Source: Candidatus Micrarchaeia archaeon
Lineage (GTDB): Archaea > Micrarchaeota > Micrarchaeia > Anstonellales > Bilamarchaeaceae
Direction: 5' to 3'
Assembly: GCA_041650355.1 (NCBI GenBank)
Contig: JBAZLI010000063.1
Coordinates: 1 to 5,215, forward strand
Length of the DNA stretch: 5,215 nucleotides
Shown here: piece by piece, positions 1 to 4,907 of the stretch
Numbering within the stretch: position 1 is the first letter of the stretch
Layout: every line of letters begins with the position of its first letter
Position numbers and translations under genes: made by a program
The notes under the pieces: model-generated
The model's input: only the letters and a program-made list of their open reading frames with translations
Database searches by the model: none
What the model was told of the DNA's origin: nothing

Positions 1-1188
1 GTCCAGCACGAGCTCCCCGAAAACCCCGTCGTAGCCCGGAATCCAGCTCACGTTCCCGGCATTCACGCGCCCAATGGCCCCAGCTATCTCGGGGGAAGTT
101 GCGAGCCTGAGCTGCTCCTCCGCAGCCTCGTAGACCGCGAACTCGTTCCCAAAATACCTTATTATCTTATCGTACTCCTCGCCGACCTGCTTCGCGACCT
201 CGCTTTTTCCCAGCGCCTTCGCAATAAGCGTGGGCAATGGAACGATGTGCTTGAAAGGGACCGCATTCTCGGGTTTTTCCCCGAGCTTCCTGTCCGCCAA
301 GTCCGCGACCCGGTGCAGCACCCCTATGGTGAGCGGCCTCTTGCACACCGGGCACCTGTTCCCGAGCTTCTTCGCCTGCCACGGGTCCAGGAGCACATTG
401 CAGTTCCTGTGGCCATCGTAATGGTATTTCCCCTCCTCGGGAAAAAATTCGTACGTCTTCACGAAGCCCTTCCTGGTCTTTATCGCATTGACTATGGATT
501 GGTAGCTGGCCTCCTCCAATTCGAAAACGTTGGCTTCCCTGCCCATCTTCTCAGGACTGTGCGAATCGCTGTTGGAAACCAGCGCGTATTTGTCCAGCTT
601 GCTCAGCATCCAATTCATTCCCGGATCCGAGCTCAAGCCTGTTTCCAATGCAAATATGTTCTTCTCCATCCCTCCGTACGCTTCTTTCAGGTCATCAACT
701 CCGCTCTTGGAGCCGAAAAGCGAGAACCACGGGGTCCATATGTGCGCAGGAATCACGAAAATGTCCTTCGAAATTCTGTCCGCGATTTCAAGCAGCTCCG
801 CGGAGCTCATCATCAGCGTGGGCCGTCCGTCCTCCTCCAGCTTCCCGTATTTGGCAATCCCATCGCCAATCTGCGCTGCAACGTCAAAGTCCGGGGCAAG
901 GAGCACGTGGTGCATCTTCTTGGTTTTCCCGTTCAGCTCGAAAATGTTGGAAACCTCCACCGAAAGCAGGAACTTCACTCCGTTGAATTCGTACAGCCCG
1001 TCTTGATTATCCTTGCTCTCAAGCGCAAGCTTCAGTTCCCTGAACCACGTGGGATGGGTGAAATCCCCTGTCGCAACCACCTGCACGCCTTTTGTTTTCG
1101 CGCCCCTGCTCAGCCCGTTCAAATCCGAATTAGGACTGGTTGCCCTCGCGTATTTGGAATGTAAATGCAGGTCTGCAATAATCCGCAT
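1..1188 (-). CDS. Endonuclease Q (EndoQ), PHP-family DNA repair nuclease, C-terminus cut by window edge
   Basis: The translation from the ATG at 1188 stays open to base 1 (396 residues, no stop reached), so the protein is partial at its C-terminus. The N-terminal PHP domain shows the metal-binding pattern: DLHLH at residues 6-10, GDF at 41-43, VEVS around Glu78, HH at 93-94, PAH at 147-149 and NSDSH at 206-210. A small zinc-ribbon-like segment follows, with Cys263 and CPVC at 279-282, and then the start of a helical region. This order matches archaeal EndoQ (TIGR00375-type proteins), which nick DNA 5' of deaminated bases (uracil, hypoxanthine, xanthine) and abasic sites. Family members are a little over 400 residues, so only a short tail, where a PCNA-binding motif could lie, is missing. 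No Shine-Dalgarno precedes the start, and a TATA box sits about 25 bases upstream, which favours a leaderless mRNA. Family assignment is by recalled motifs, not a search. Confidence 0.9.
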   Translation of the reverse strand, partial: MRIIADLHLHSKYARATSPNSDLNGLSRGAKTKGVQVVATGDFTHPTWFRELKLALESKDNQDGLYEFNGVKFLLSVEVSNIFELNGKTKKMHHVLLAPDFDVAAQIGDGIAKYGKLEEDGRPTLMMSSAELLEIADRISKDIFVIPAHIWTPWFSLFGSKSGVDDLKEAYGGMEKNIFALETGLSSDPGMNWMLSKLDKYALVSNSDSHSPEKMGREANVFELEEASYQSIVNAIKTRKGFVKTYEFFPEEGKYHYDGHRNCNVLLDPWQAKKLGNRCPVCKRPLTIGVLHRVADLADRKLGEKPENAVPFKHIVPLPTLIAKALGKSEVAKQVGEEYDKIIRYFGNEFAVYEAAEEQLRLATSPEIAGAIGRVNAGNVSWIPGYDGVFGELVLD

Positions 1189-1207
1189 AAGCTGGTTTTG
1201 CGAATAA

Positions 1208-1217
1208 AATTTATAAA
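1208..1217 (-). promoter_or_regulatory. Archaeal TATA box for the EndoQ gene, probably leaderless
   Basis: Read on the minus strand the site is TTTATAAATTTTA, centred about 25 bases before the EndoQ ATG at 1188. That is the usual TATA-to-transcription-start distance in archaea, so the transcript would begin at or next to the start codon. The absence of a Shine-Dalgarno before 1188 agrees. The gene can therefore be transcribed independently of the upstream DAHP-synthase-like gene, although read-through from it remains possible. Confidence 0.55.
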
Positions 1218-1234
1218 CCGGCGGAGCCCGCCGG
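1218..1234. terminator. Perfect 7-bp GC hairpin between the DAHPS-like gene and EndoQ; possible terminator
   Basis: CCGGCGG at 1218-1224 is the exact reverse complement of CCGCCGG at 1228-1234, with a three-base loop. On the minus strand it begins 10 bases after the DAHPS-like stop codon and is followed directly by the T-rich TTTATAAATTTTATT, so it has the form of an intrinsic terminator. The same T-rich stretch is the putative EndoQ TATA box, so the stem also abuts the BRE position of that promoter. Either role, or neither, is possible. Confidence 0.45.
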
Positions 1235-1244
1235 ATTCCATAGC

Positions 1245-2093
1245 TCAGCCAATTGTCCAATCAACCACGAACGGCTCGCTCCCCGCATTGTGAACTCCTG
1301 CTTCAGATCTGATTTGGGCAACTTTCAGGCTTAGCTGGCGCAAATCCCCCATCAGCTCTATGAACTGCCTCAGGCCGAGCGCCCCATCTGGTTCGTAGTT
1401 TACAGTCATTATGACGCCGTCCGCCCCAGAAGCCGTTGCAAGGCTCATGCTCTCCGCAATATTGCCGTTTCCGTTGGACAAGCTCGTACTGGCATCCATC
1501 ATTACCGGCAGGCGGAGCCTCTTCAATGCAGGCATCATCCATATGTCCAGTCCTGTGTGATGTTCTAACGCCCCTGTGCATAAGACTATGTTGGAGTTGC
1601 CCTTGCCAAGCAGCTCGGTTGCTTTCAGCAGGTCCCCGAGCGTGGAACCAAACCCGTGCTTGAGCAGAGCCGGCATCCCGGAAGTGCCCACCTCGCTCAA
1701 CAGCTCGGAATTCCGCATGTTCGCCTCAACCTGGAGCATATCCGCGCATCTGCCTACGGATTCAATATCCCGCGGATTCATGACCTCTACTAGGAGTGGC
1801 AATCCCGTAGCTTTCTTCGCCTTTTCAAGCGCCCCAAGGGCGCGAAGATTCAGCCGCCCCTGCGCCTCCTGGGAATACGGCCTGGGGAGCGGATTGAGGA
1901 CCGCGCCGCGCAGCAGGTCCGCCCCGGCCCGCCCAGCCGCCTGCGCGATTGCAAGCATGCGTCCTTCGTTTTCCTCCACTCCGTAGGGCCCGGCCATTAA
2001 AACCAGGCCTTTCCCGAACCTCACTTTTCCAACCTGCACGACGCCTTTCCTTTCGCCCGTATCCATGATTTTCAATGTTTTCATTTCATTCAT
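1245..2093 (-). CDS. Diverged DAHP synthase/KDO8P synthase-family protein (type I-beta-like TIM barrel), probable loss of metal site
   Basis: This is a complete 282-residue protein ending in TGA. It follows the order of type I-beta DAHP synthases: AGP at 34-36, LRGAVLNPLPRPYS at 61-74 (family LRGGAFKPRTSPYS), GLPLLVEVM at 97-105, NMRN at 125-128, LLKHG at 143-147, VLC at 170-172, PVMMD at 196-200 and GADGVIM at 223-229. The family joins phosphoenolpyruvate to an aldose phosphate, as in the first shikimate-pathway step. Many catalytic positions differ. The metal-binding Cys of AGPC is Tyr37, the His of DPSH is Thr203, the Glu of EVH is Thr230, and the Asp after the EP motif aligns with Leu240. 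The CERG motif (ER replaced, Thr-Gly at 173-174) and the KPR lysine (Asn67) are also gone, while Arg62 and Lys145 remain. DAHP synthase activity is therefore doubtful. The start at 2093 is chosen because GGGTGA lies 4 bases upstream; Met4 would be 13 bases away. Confidence 0.8.
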   Translation of the reverse strand: MNEMKTLKIMDTGERKGVVQVGKVRFGKGLVLMAGPYGVEENEGRMLAIAQAAGRAGADLLRGAVLNPLPRPYSQEAQGRLNLRALGALEKAKKATGLPLLVEVMNPRDIESVGRCADMLQVEANMRNSELLSEVGTSGMPALLKHGFGSTLGDLLKATELLGKGNSNIVLCTGALEHHTGLDIWMMPALKRLRLPVMMDASTSLSNGNGNIAESMSLATASGADGVIMTVNYEPDGALGLRQFIELMGDLRQLSLKVAQIRSEAGVHNAGSEPFVVDWTIG

Positions 2094-2097
2094 TTTT

Positions 2098-2105
2098 TCA
2101 CCCTT
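2098..2105 (-). promoter_or_regulatory. Ribosome binding site of the DAHPS-like gene
   Basis: The minus strand reads AAGGGTGA four bases before the ATG at 2093. It contains GGTGA, complementary to the archaeal 16S rRNA 3' end. It supports the ATG at 2093 over the in-frame ATG at 2084. It also contrasts with the two genes nearby that lack any such site. Confidence 0.6.
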
Positions 2106-2151
2106 CTTGGTTTTACCTCAATAAGACTGGCCTTCCAAAAGAAAAACCAGC

Positions 2152-2166
2152 AAAAAATAATTTTTT
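2152..2166 (-). promoter_or_regulatory. AT-rich possible TATA element for the DAHPS-like gene
   Basis: The 15-base run AAAAAATTATTTTTT (minus strand) is entirely A+T and nearly self-complementary. A start of transcription about 26 bases downstream would give a leader of roughly 40 bases that includes the ribosome binding site. It is only a candidate, because the sequence is not a close match to the archaeal TATA consensus. Confidence 0.3.
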
Positions 2167-2279
2167 CAGACGCGGTTTTTCCAATAGCCATAGCTAATGC
2201 CTGAGAAGCAGCACTGTATTCCATTTGCTTGGGCTATCATTTCAACCACTATGTTTCCTAGTTTGATGGGATGAAAAAT

Positions 2280-2288
2280 GCTTATAAA
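2280..2288 (+). promoter_or_regulatory. Distal TATA box upstream of the membrane-protein/purP operon
   Basis: GCTTATAAA, preceded by an A-rich GAAAAAT that could serve as BRE, is a good archaeal TATA match. Transcription would start near 2310, leaving about 50 bases of leader before the ATG at 2364. A second TATA-like box lies about 50 bases further on, so the operon may have two start points. Confidence 0.45.
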
Positions 2289-2332
2289 TGCGTGTAACAT
2301 AAAGCAGGCGAATCTCCGGATATGAAACAAAG

Positions 2333-2341
2333 CTTTTTATT
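2333..2341 (+). promoter_or_regulatory. Proximal TATA box, leaderless start of the membrane-protein/purP operon
   Basis: CTTTTTATT, preceded by the A-rich AAACAAAG, is centred about 27 bases before the ATG at 2364. No Shine-Dalgarno lies before that ATG. Together these suggest a leaderless transcript beginning at or within a few bases of the start codon. Confidence 0.5.
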
Positions 2342-2363
2342 GCTCGCACCCCTATCGTAAAAC

Positions 2364-2630
2364 ATGAGGACTGCGCTCGCATTTCTGCTAATTCTCGCTT
2401 TGCTGCATCCTGAAGTTCCATCCCAGGTCCAGGAGCAGGCCAGCCAGACTTTCACTTACATCATGATGATATTCATACTTGCCGCGCTGATCCTGTTCGC
2501 CCTGAAGCACGCGGATTTCAGCAAACTTTTTCCGCAGGATGCTCGGCAAGAGCAGCAGGAAGACGGGAAGGCGCAGTTTAAGCGGACCAGACGGGCCAGA
2601 CGGAAAGCAGTAAAGCCCAGGAGGCGATGA
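2364..2630 (+). CDS. Small membrane protein with strongly basic C-terminal tail, function unknown
   Basis: This 88-residue protein is not one I recognise. It opens with Arg2 and a hydrophobic stretch at residues 4-14 that could be a signal peptide or short membrane anchor. A polar stretch follows at about 16-29, then a clear transmembrane helix at about 31-48. The remainder is charged: a Gln/Glu/Asp-rich linker (about 55-69) and an Arg/Lys-rich end (73-88, KRTRRARRKAVKPRRR). The positive-inside rule puts this tail in the cytoplasm, where it could bind acidic proteins or nucleic acid. Its stop overlaps the next gene's first ATG as ATGA (2627-2630), so it is likely cotranscribed and possibly translationally coupled with the PurP paralog. 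The hydrophobicity pattern and the operon position are the reasons for calling it real. A membrane anchor for the PurP proteins is only a guess. Confidence 0.65.
   Translation: MRTALAFLLILALLHPEVPSQVQEQASQTFTYIMMIFILAALILFALKHADFSKLFPQDARQEQQEDGKAQFKRTRRARRKAVKPRRR
2619..2624 (+). promoter_or_regulatory. Strong Shine-Dalgarno that bears on the start of the PurP paralog
   Basis: AGGAGG ends two bases before the ATG at 2627 and eight bases before the in-frame ATG at 2633. Eight bases is a normal spacing and two is too short, so initiation at 2633 (protein starting MVTIATLG) is the better reading. The site lies inside the last codons of the membrane-protein gene. Confidence 0.6.
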
Positions 2631-3721
2631 TTATGGTCACTATAGCAACTTTAGGGAGCCACAGCGCGCTGGACGTTTGCGAAGGCGCGAAGCAGGAGGG
2701 CTTCAGCACGCTCGTGATCGCGCAGAGGAAAAGGGAAAAGACGTACGCGCAGTATTACCGCACGCGCAGGCGCGGAAAGACGGAGCTGGGCGTTGTCGAT
2801 GAGACGCTGGTGCTCGAGAAGTTTTCCCACATTTTGAAACATGAGAACATAGCATATATGAAAAAAAGGGACTGCATCTTCGTCCCGAACCGCAGCTTCT
2901 CGGTTTACGTGGGCAACGAGAACATAGAAAAGCATTTCCCAATCCCGATTTTCGGCAACCGCTTCCTTCTCAAGGCCGAAGAGCGCAACGTGGGCCGCAA
3001 CCAGTACTATCTGATGGAGCAGGCGCGGATAGACACTCCGCGCGTGATGCCTTCGCCGGAAAGGATAGGAAGAATCTCAATAGTGAAGGTTTCCGAAGCC
3101 AAGCGCTCGTACGAGCGCGCGTTCTTCCTGGTGGATTCCTACGAAGATTACCTGCAGAAATCAGGAAAGCTCATCGGCCAGGGGATAATAACCAAGCAGG
3201 CGCTCGAGCAGGCGCGCATCGAGGAATTCGTTGTAGGCGCGCAGTTCAACTTCAATTTCTTCTATTCGCCCCTAAGCGGGGAGCTTGAGCTTCTCGGAAT
3301 AGATACGAGGAGGCAGACCAACCTAGATGGGTTTTTGCACATGACCGCGGACATGCAGCTCGAAGCGCTCAAGCGCATGCGTGTTTCCAACATAGAGGCA
3401 GGGCACATAGCCGCAACCATACGTGAATCCCTCCTGGAGCAGGTGTTCCAGGCCGGAGAACGTTTGGTGGAAGTGTGCAAGCACGAATACAAGCCCGGGA
3501 TAATAGGGCCATTCGCGCTCCAGTGCGCGCTCACCGAGGAGAACGGGAAGGAGAACCTGGTGGTTTTCGACGTCTCGTTCAGGATGCCCGGCTCCCCGGG
3601 CACGCGCTTCACCCCCTACTCATCGTACCTGTTCCGCGAGAGCATCTCGTTCGGAAGGAGAATAGCGATGGAAGTGAAGGACGCGCAGAAGCAGAAGGAG
3701 ATGAACTTAATCACAACCTGA
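2627..3721 (+). CDS. Diverged PurP-family paralog (ATP-grasp fold) with altered nucleotide loop
   Basis: This 364-residue protein (362 if Met3 at 2633 is the start) is colinear with PurP, the folate-independent formate-AICAR ligase. Retained motifs are TIATLGSHSALD at 5-16, FGNR at 109-112, IEEFVVG at 198-204, FFYSPL at 211-216, ELLGID at 221-226, IRESLL at 265-270 and GIIGPF at 291-296. Key elements have changed. The glycine-rich VKFPGARGGRGY loop is VKVSEAKRSYERAF (153-166), with no glycine. PHGSF is PNRSF (87-91), FE[MI]SAR is FDVSFR (314-319), and the GGTN segment is rewritten. The usual N-terminal helix of about 15 residues ahead of the first strand is also absent. The reading frame is intact and its codon use resembles the neighbours, so it is not an obvious pseudogene. 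It follows the membrane-protein gene with a 4-base overlap and precedes canonical purP by 9 bases. A regulatory or hetero-oligomer partner of PurP, or an enzyme with a different substrate, fits best. Normal PurP catalysis is unlikely. Confidence 0.85.
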   Translation: MIMVTIATLGSHSALDVCEGAKQEGFSTLVIAQRKREKTYAQYYRTRRRGKTELGVVDETLVLEKFSHILKHENIAYMKKRDCIFVPNRSFSVYVGNENIEKHFPIPIFGNRFLLKAEERNVGRNQYYLMEQARIDTPRVMPSPERIGRISIVKVSEAKRSYERAFFLVDSYEDYLQKSGKLIGQGIITKQALEQARIEEFVVGAQFNFNFFYSPLSGELELLGIDTRRQTNLDGFLHMTADMQLEALKRMRVSNIEAGHIAATIRESLLEQVFQAGERLVEVCKHEYKPGIIGPFALQCALTEENGKENLVVFDVSFRMPGSPGTRFTPYSSYLFRESISFGRRIAMEVKDAQKQKEMNLITT

Positions 3722-3730
3722 GCTGATTGC

Positions 3731-4774
3731 ATGATTGAAAAATCCAGAATAGACTCAATAATCTCATCTTACAAAAAACCAGCAGTCGCTACAATATGCT
3801 CACACTCTTCGCTGCAGATTTTCCACGGCGCGAAGCTCGAGGGGCTGAAAACCATAGGGATATGCATGCGCGGAAAGGAGAAAATTTACGATGCGTTCCC
3901 GCTCGCAAAGCCCGATGATTTCATTTTCGTGGATTCCTATTCGCAGATTCCTGTTTCCGAATTGGTTGCACGCAGCGCAATAATAGTTCCGCACGGCTCA
4001 TTCGTAGAATACGTGGGGGAGAAACTGGACAATCTCCCAATCCCGGTTTTAGGAAACCGCAGCTCGCTGGTTTGGGAGCGCTCGCGGGACAAAATGTTCG
4101 AGTGGATGCAGAAGGCAGGGCTCAGAACTCCGCGCGTCTTCCCCAACCCACAGGATATAGACCGGCCGGTGATAGTGAAATTCCCCGGGGCAAAAGGCGG
4201 GATGGGCTACGCGATAGTGAATTCATACGAAGAATACAAAAACAAGGTGGGAAGCAAGCCCGCGATGATACAGGAATTCCTTTCCGGAGTGAGAGCATAC
4301 CCCCATTATTTCTATTCCCCGCTGAGCGCAAAGGGCTACCGCGCAGGAAAAGGCAGCGTGGAGCTTCTGGGAGTGGACAGGAGGGTGGAGAGCAACGCGG
4401 ATGAAATAGGGCGCGCACTTTACGCGAATGCGAAAACCCCCATGGGCTTCACAGTGGTTGCTAACGAACCGCTCGTGCTTCGCGAATCCCTGCTCCCTGA
4501 ATATTTGGAAATAGGGAAGAAAGTTTCCGAAGCCGCGGATAGGCTGTTTGGAGGAATCCCGGGCCCGTTCTGCGTTGAAACGATAATAACCGAGAAAATG
4601 GAGATTTACGCGTTCGAGATTTCAGCGCGCATAGTCGCAGGCACGAACATGTTCGCCGATTCATCTCCCTACTCGGTATTCATGGACAAGAAGCCCCTCT
4701 CAATGGGAAGGAGAATAGCGATTGAAATAAAGGAAGCGGCTAAAAAGAAGAGACTTTCGGAAATATTATACTAG
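3731..4774 (+). CDS. purP: 5-formaminoimidazole-4-carboxamide ribonucleotide synthetase (formate-dependent AICAR ligase, PurP)
   Basis: This complete 347-residue protein resembles methanogen PurP (about 360 residues) from its N-terminal helix onward. PurP converts AICAR, formate and ATP to FAICAR, ADP and phosphate (EC 6.3.4.23), replacing the folate-dependent PurH transformylase on the way to IMP in the cytoplasm. Motifs are intact: SH at 24-25, PHGSF at 87-91, LGNR at 107-110, the ATP-grasp glycine loop VKFPGAKGGMGY at 149-160, IQEF at 180-183, HYFYSPL at 192-198, ELLGVDRR at 211-218, RESLLPEY at 251-258, GPF at 278-280, and FEISAR with metal-binding-type Glu296 and AGTN at 295-306. The start is fixed by the homologous N-terminal helix, with a weak GCTGAT three bases upstream. 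It lies 9 bases after the PurP paralog, in the same operon. It ends with TAG, behind which the frame stays open for 43 codons through a copy of its own tail. Confidence 0.95.
   Translation: MIEKSRIDSIISSYKKPAVATICSHSSLQIFHGAKLEGLKTIGICMRGKEKIYDAFPLAKPDDFIFVDSYSQIPVSELVARSAIIVPHGSFVEYVGEKLDNLPIPVLGNRSSLVWERSRDKMFEWMQKAGLRTPRVFPNPQDIDRPVIVKFPGAKGGMGYAIVNSYEEYKNKVGSKPAMIQEFLSGVRAYPHYFYSPLSAKGYRAGKGSVELLGVDRRVESNADEIGRALYANAKTPMGFTVVANEPLVLRESLLPEYLEIGKKVSEAADRLFGGIPGPFCVETIITEKMEIYAFEISARIVAGTNMFADSSPYSVFMDKKPLSMGRRIAIEIKEAAKKKRLSEILY
4703..4774 (+). repeat. Direct repeat copy A: 3' end of purP
   Basis: The last 72 bases of purP, stop included, recur at an offset of 132 bases (4835-4906). By my alignment 61 of 72 positions match. 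The first 51 bases differ at a single position, and the mismatches cluster toward the 3' end. Confidence 0.85.
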
Positions 4775-4783
4775 TTTTCTTTT
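4775..4783 (+). terminator. T-rich tract directly after purP, candidate archaeal terminator
   Basis: TTTTCTTTT follows the purP TAG immediately. Archaeal RNA polymerase can terminate on T-rich tracts alone, so this may end the operon. The 8-base TTTTCTTT is repeated at 4805-4812 as part of a hairpin arm. Confidence 0.35.
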
Positions 4784-4798
4784 GGGGGTGAAACCCTC
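4784..4798. repeat. Small hairpin downstream of purP
   Basis: GGGGGT at 4784-4789 pairs with ACCCTC at 4793-4798 (six pairs including one G-U) across a GAA loop. It lies between the T-rich tract and the larger 12-bp hairpin. The whole block 4775-4827 may be one structured or mobile palindromic unit. Confidence 0.4.
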
Positions 4799-4800
4799 AG

Positions 4801-4827
4801 CCCCTTTTCTTTCCTAAAGAAAAGGGG
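4801..4827. repeat. Perfect 12-bp inverted repeat (hairpin) between purP and its duplicated tail
   Basis: CCCCTTTTCTTT at 4801-4812 and AAAGAAAAGGGG at 4816-4827 are exact reverse complements around the loop CCT. No T-run follows on the plus strand (ATATGGG comes next), so it is not a textbook intrinsic terminator in that direction. It could protect the 3' end of the operon mRNA, or be a palindromic insertion element. Confidence 0.75.
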
Positions 4828-4834
4828 ATATGGG

Positions 4835-4906
4835 ATGGGAAGGAGAATAGCGATTGAAATAAAGGAAGCGACTAAAAAGAAGAGATTAAAAGAAATTGTT
4901 TACTGA
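4835..4906 (+). pseudogene. Duplicated purP tail (copy B), 23 codons plus stop
   Basis: From ATG 4835 the frame reads MGRRIAIEIKEATKKKRLKE and then IVY before TGA at 4904-4906. The end of intact PurP is MGRRIAIEIKEAAKKKRLSE then ILY. The two are 98 percent identical over the first 51 bases and then diverge, mostly by changes that keep the protein similar (LKEIVY against LSEILY). The rest of a PurP gene is missing. It is most simply a remnant of a third tandem purP removed by recombination, or a partial duplication. It could still be translated as a 23-residue basic peptide, since GGGGAT lies 5 bases before the ATG, but nothing shows that it is. Its stop is one base from the stop of the convergent Taw1 gene. 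Confidence 0.75.
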
Positions 4907-4907
4907 A

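Noticed and set aside
247..1164. Plus-strand open frame of 305 codons
   Set aside because: It lies entirely antisense to EndoQ, whose motifs are clear, and its translation has no recognisable domain. Biased codon use of the real gene leaves the opposite strand open.
1576..1986. Plus-strand open frame of 136 codons
   Set aside because: Antisense to the DAHPS-like gene, with low-complexity Ser/Arg/Pro-rich translation and no family match.
2184..2238. Distant inverted pair ATAGCC / GGCTAT in the divergent intergenic region
   Set aside because: Only six bases separated by over 40, which is expected by chance. No tRNA, riboswitch or CRISPR-like structure is visible in 2094-2363.
4072..4418. Overlapping open frames on both strands inside purP
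   Set aside because: They are shadows of the conserved purP frame; their translations are rich in Arg, Gly and Ser without motifs.
4801..4834. CRISPR or transposon end
   Set aside because: There is a single palindrome with no regular repeats, no transposase and no clear target-site duplication, so neither call is supported.
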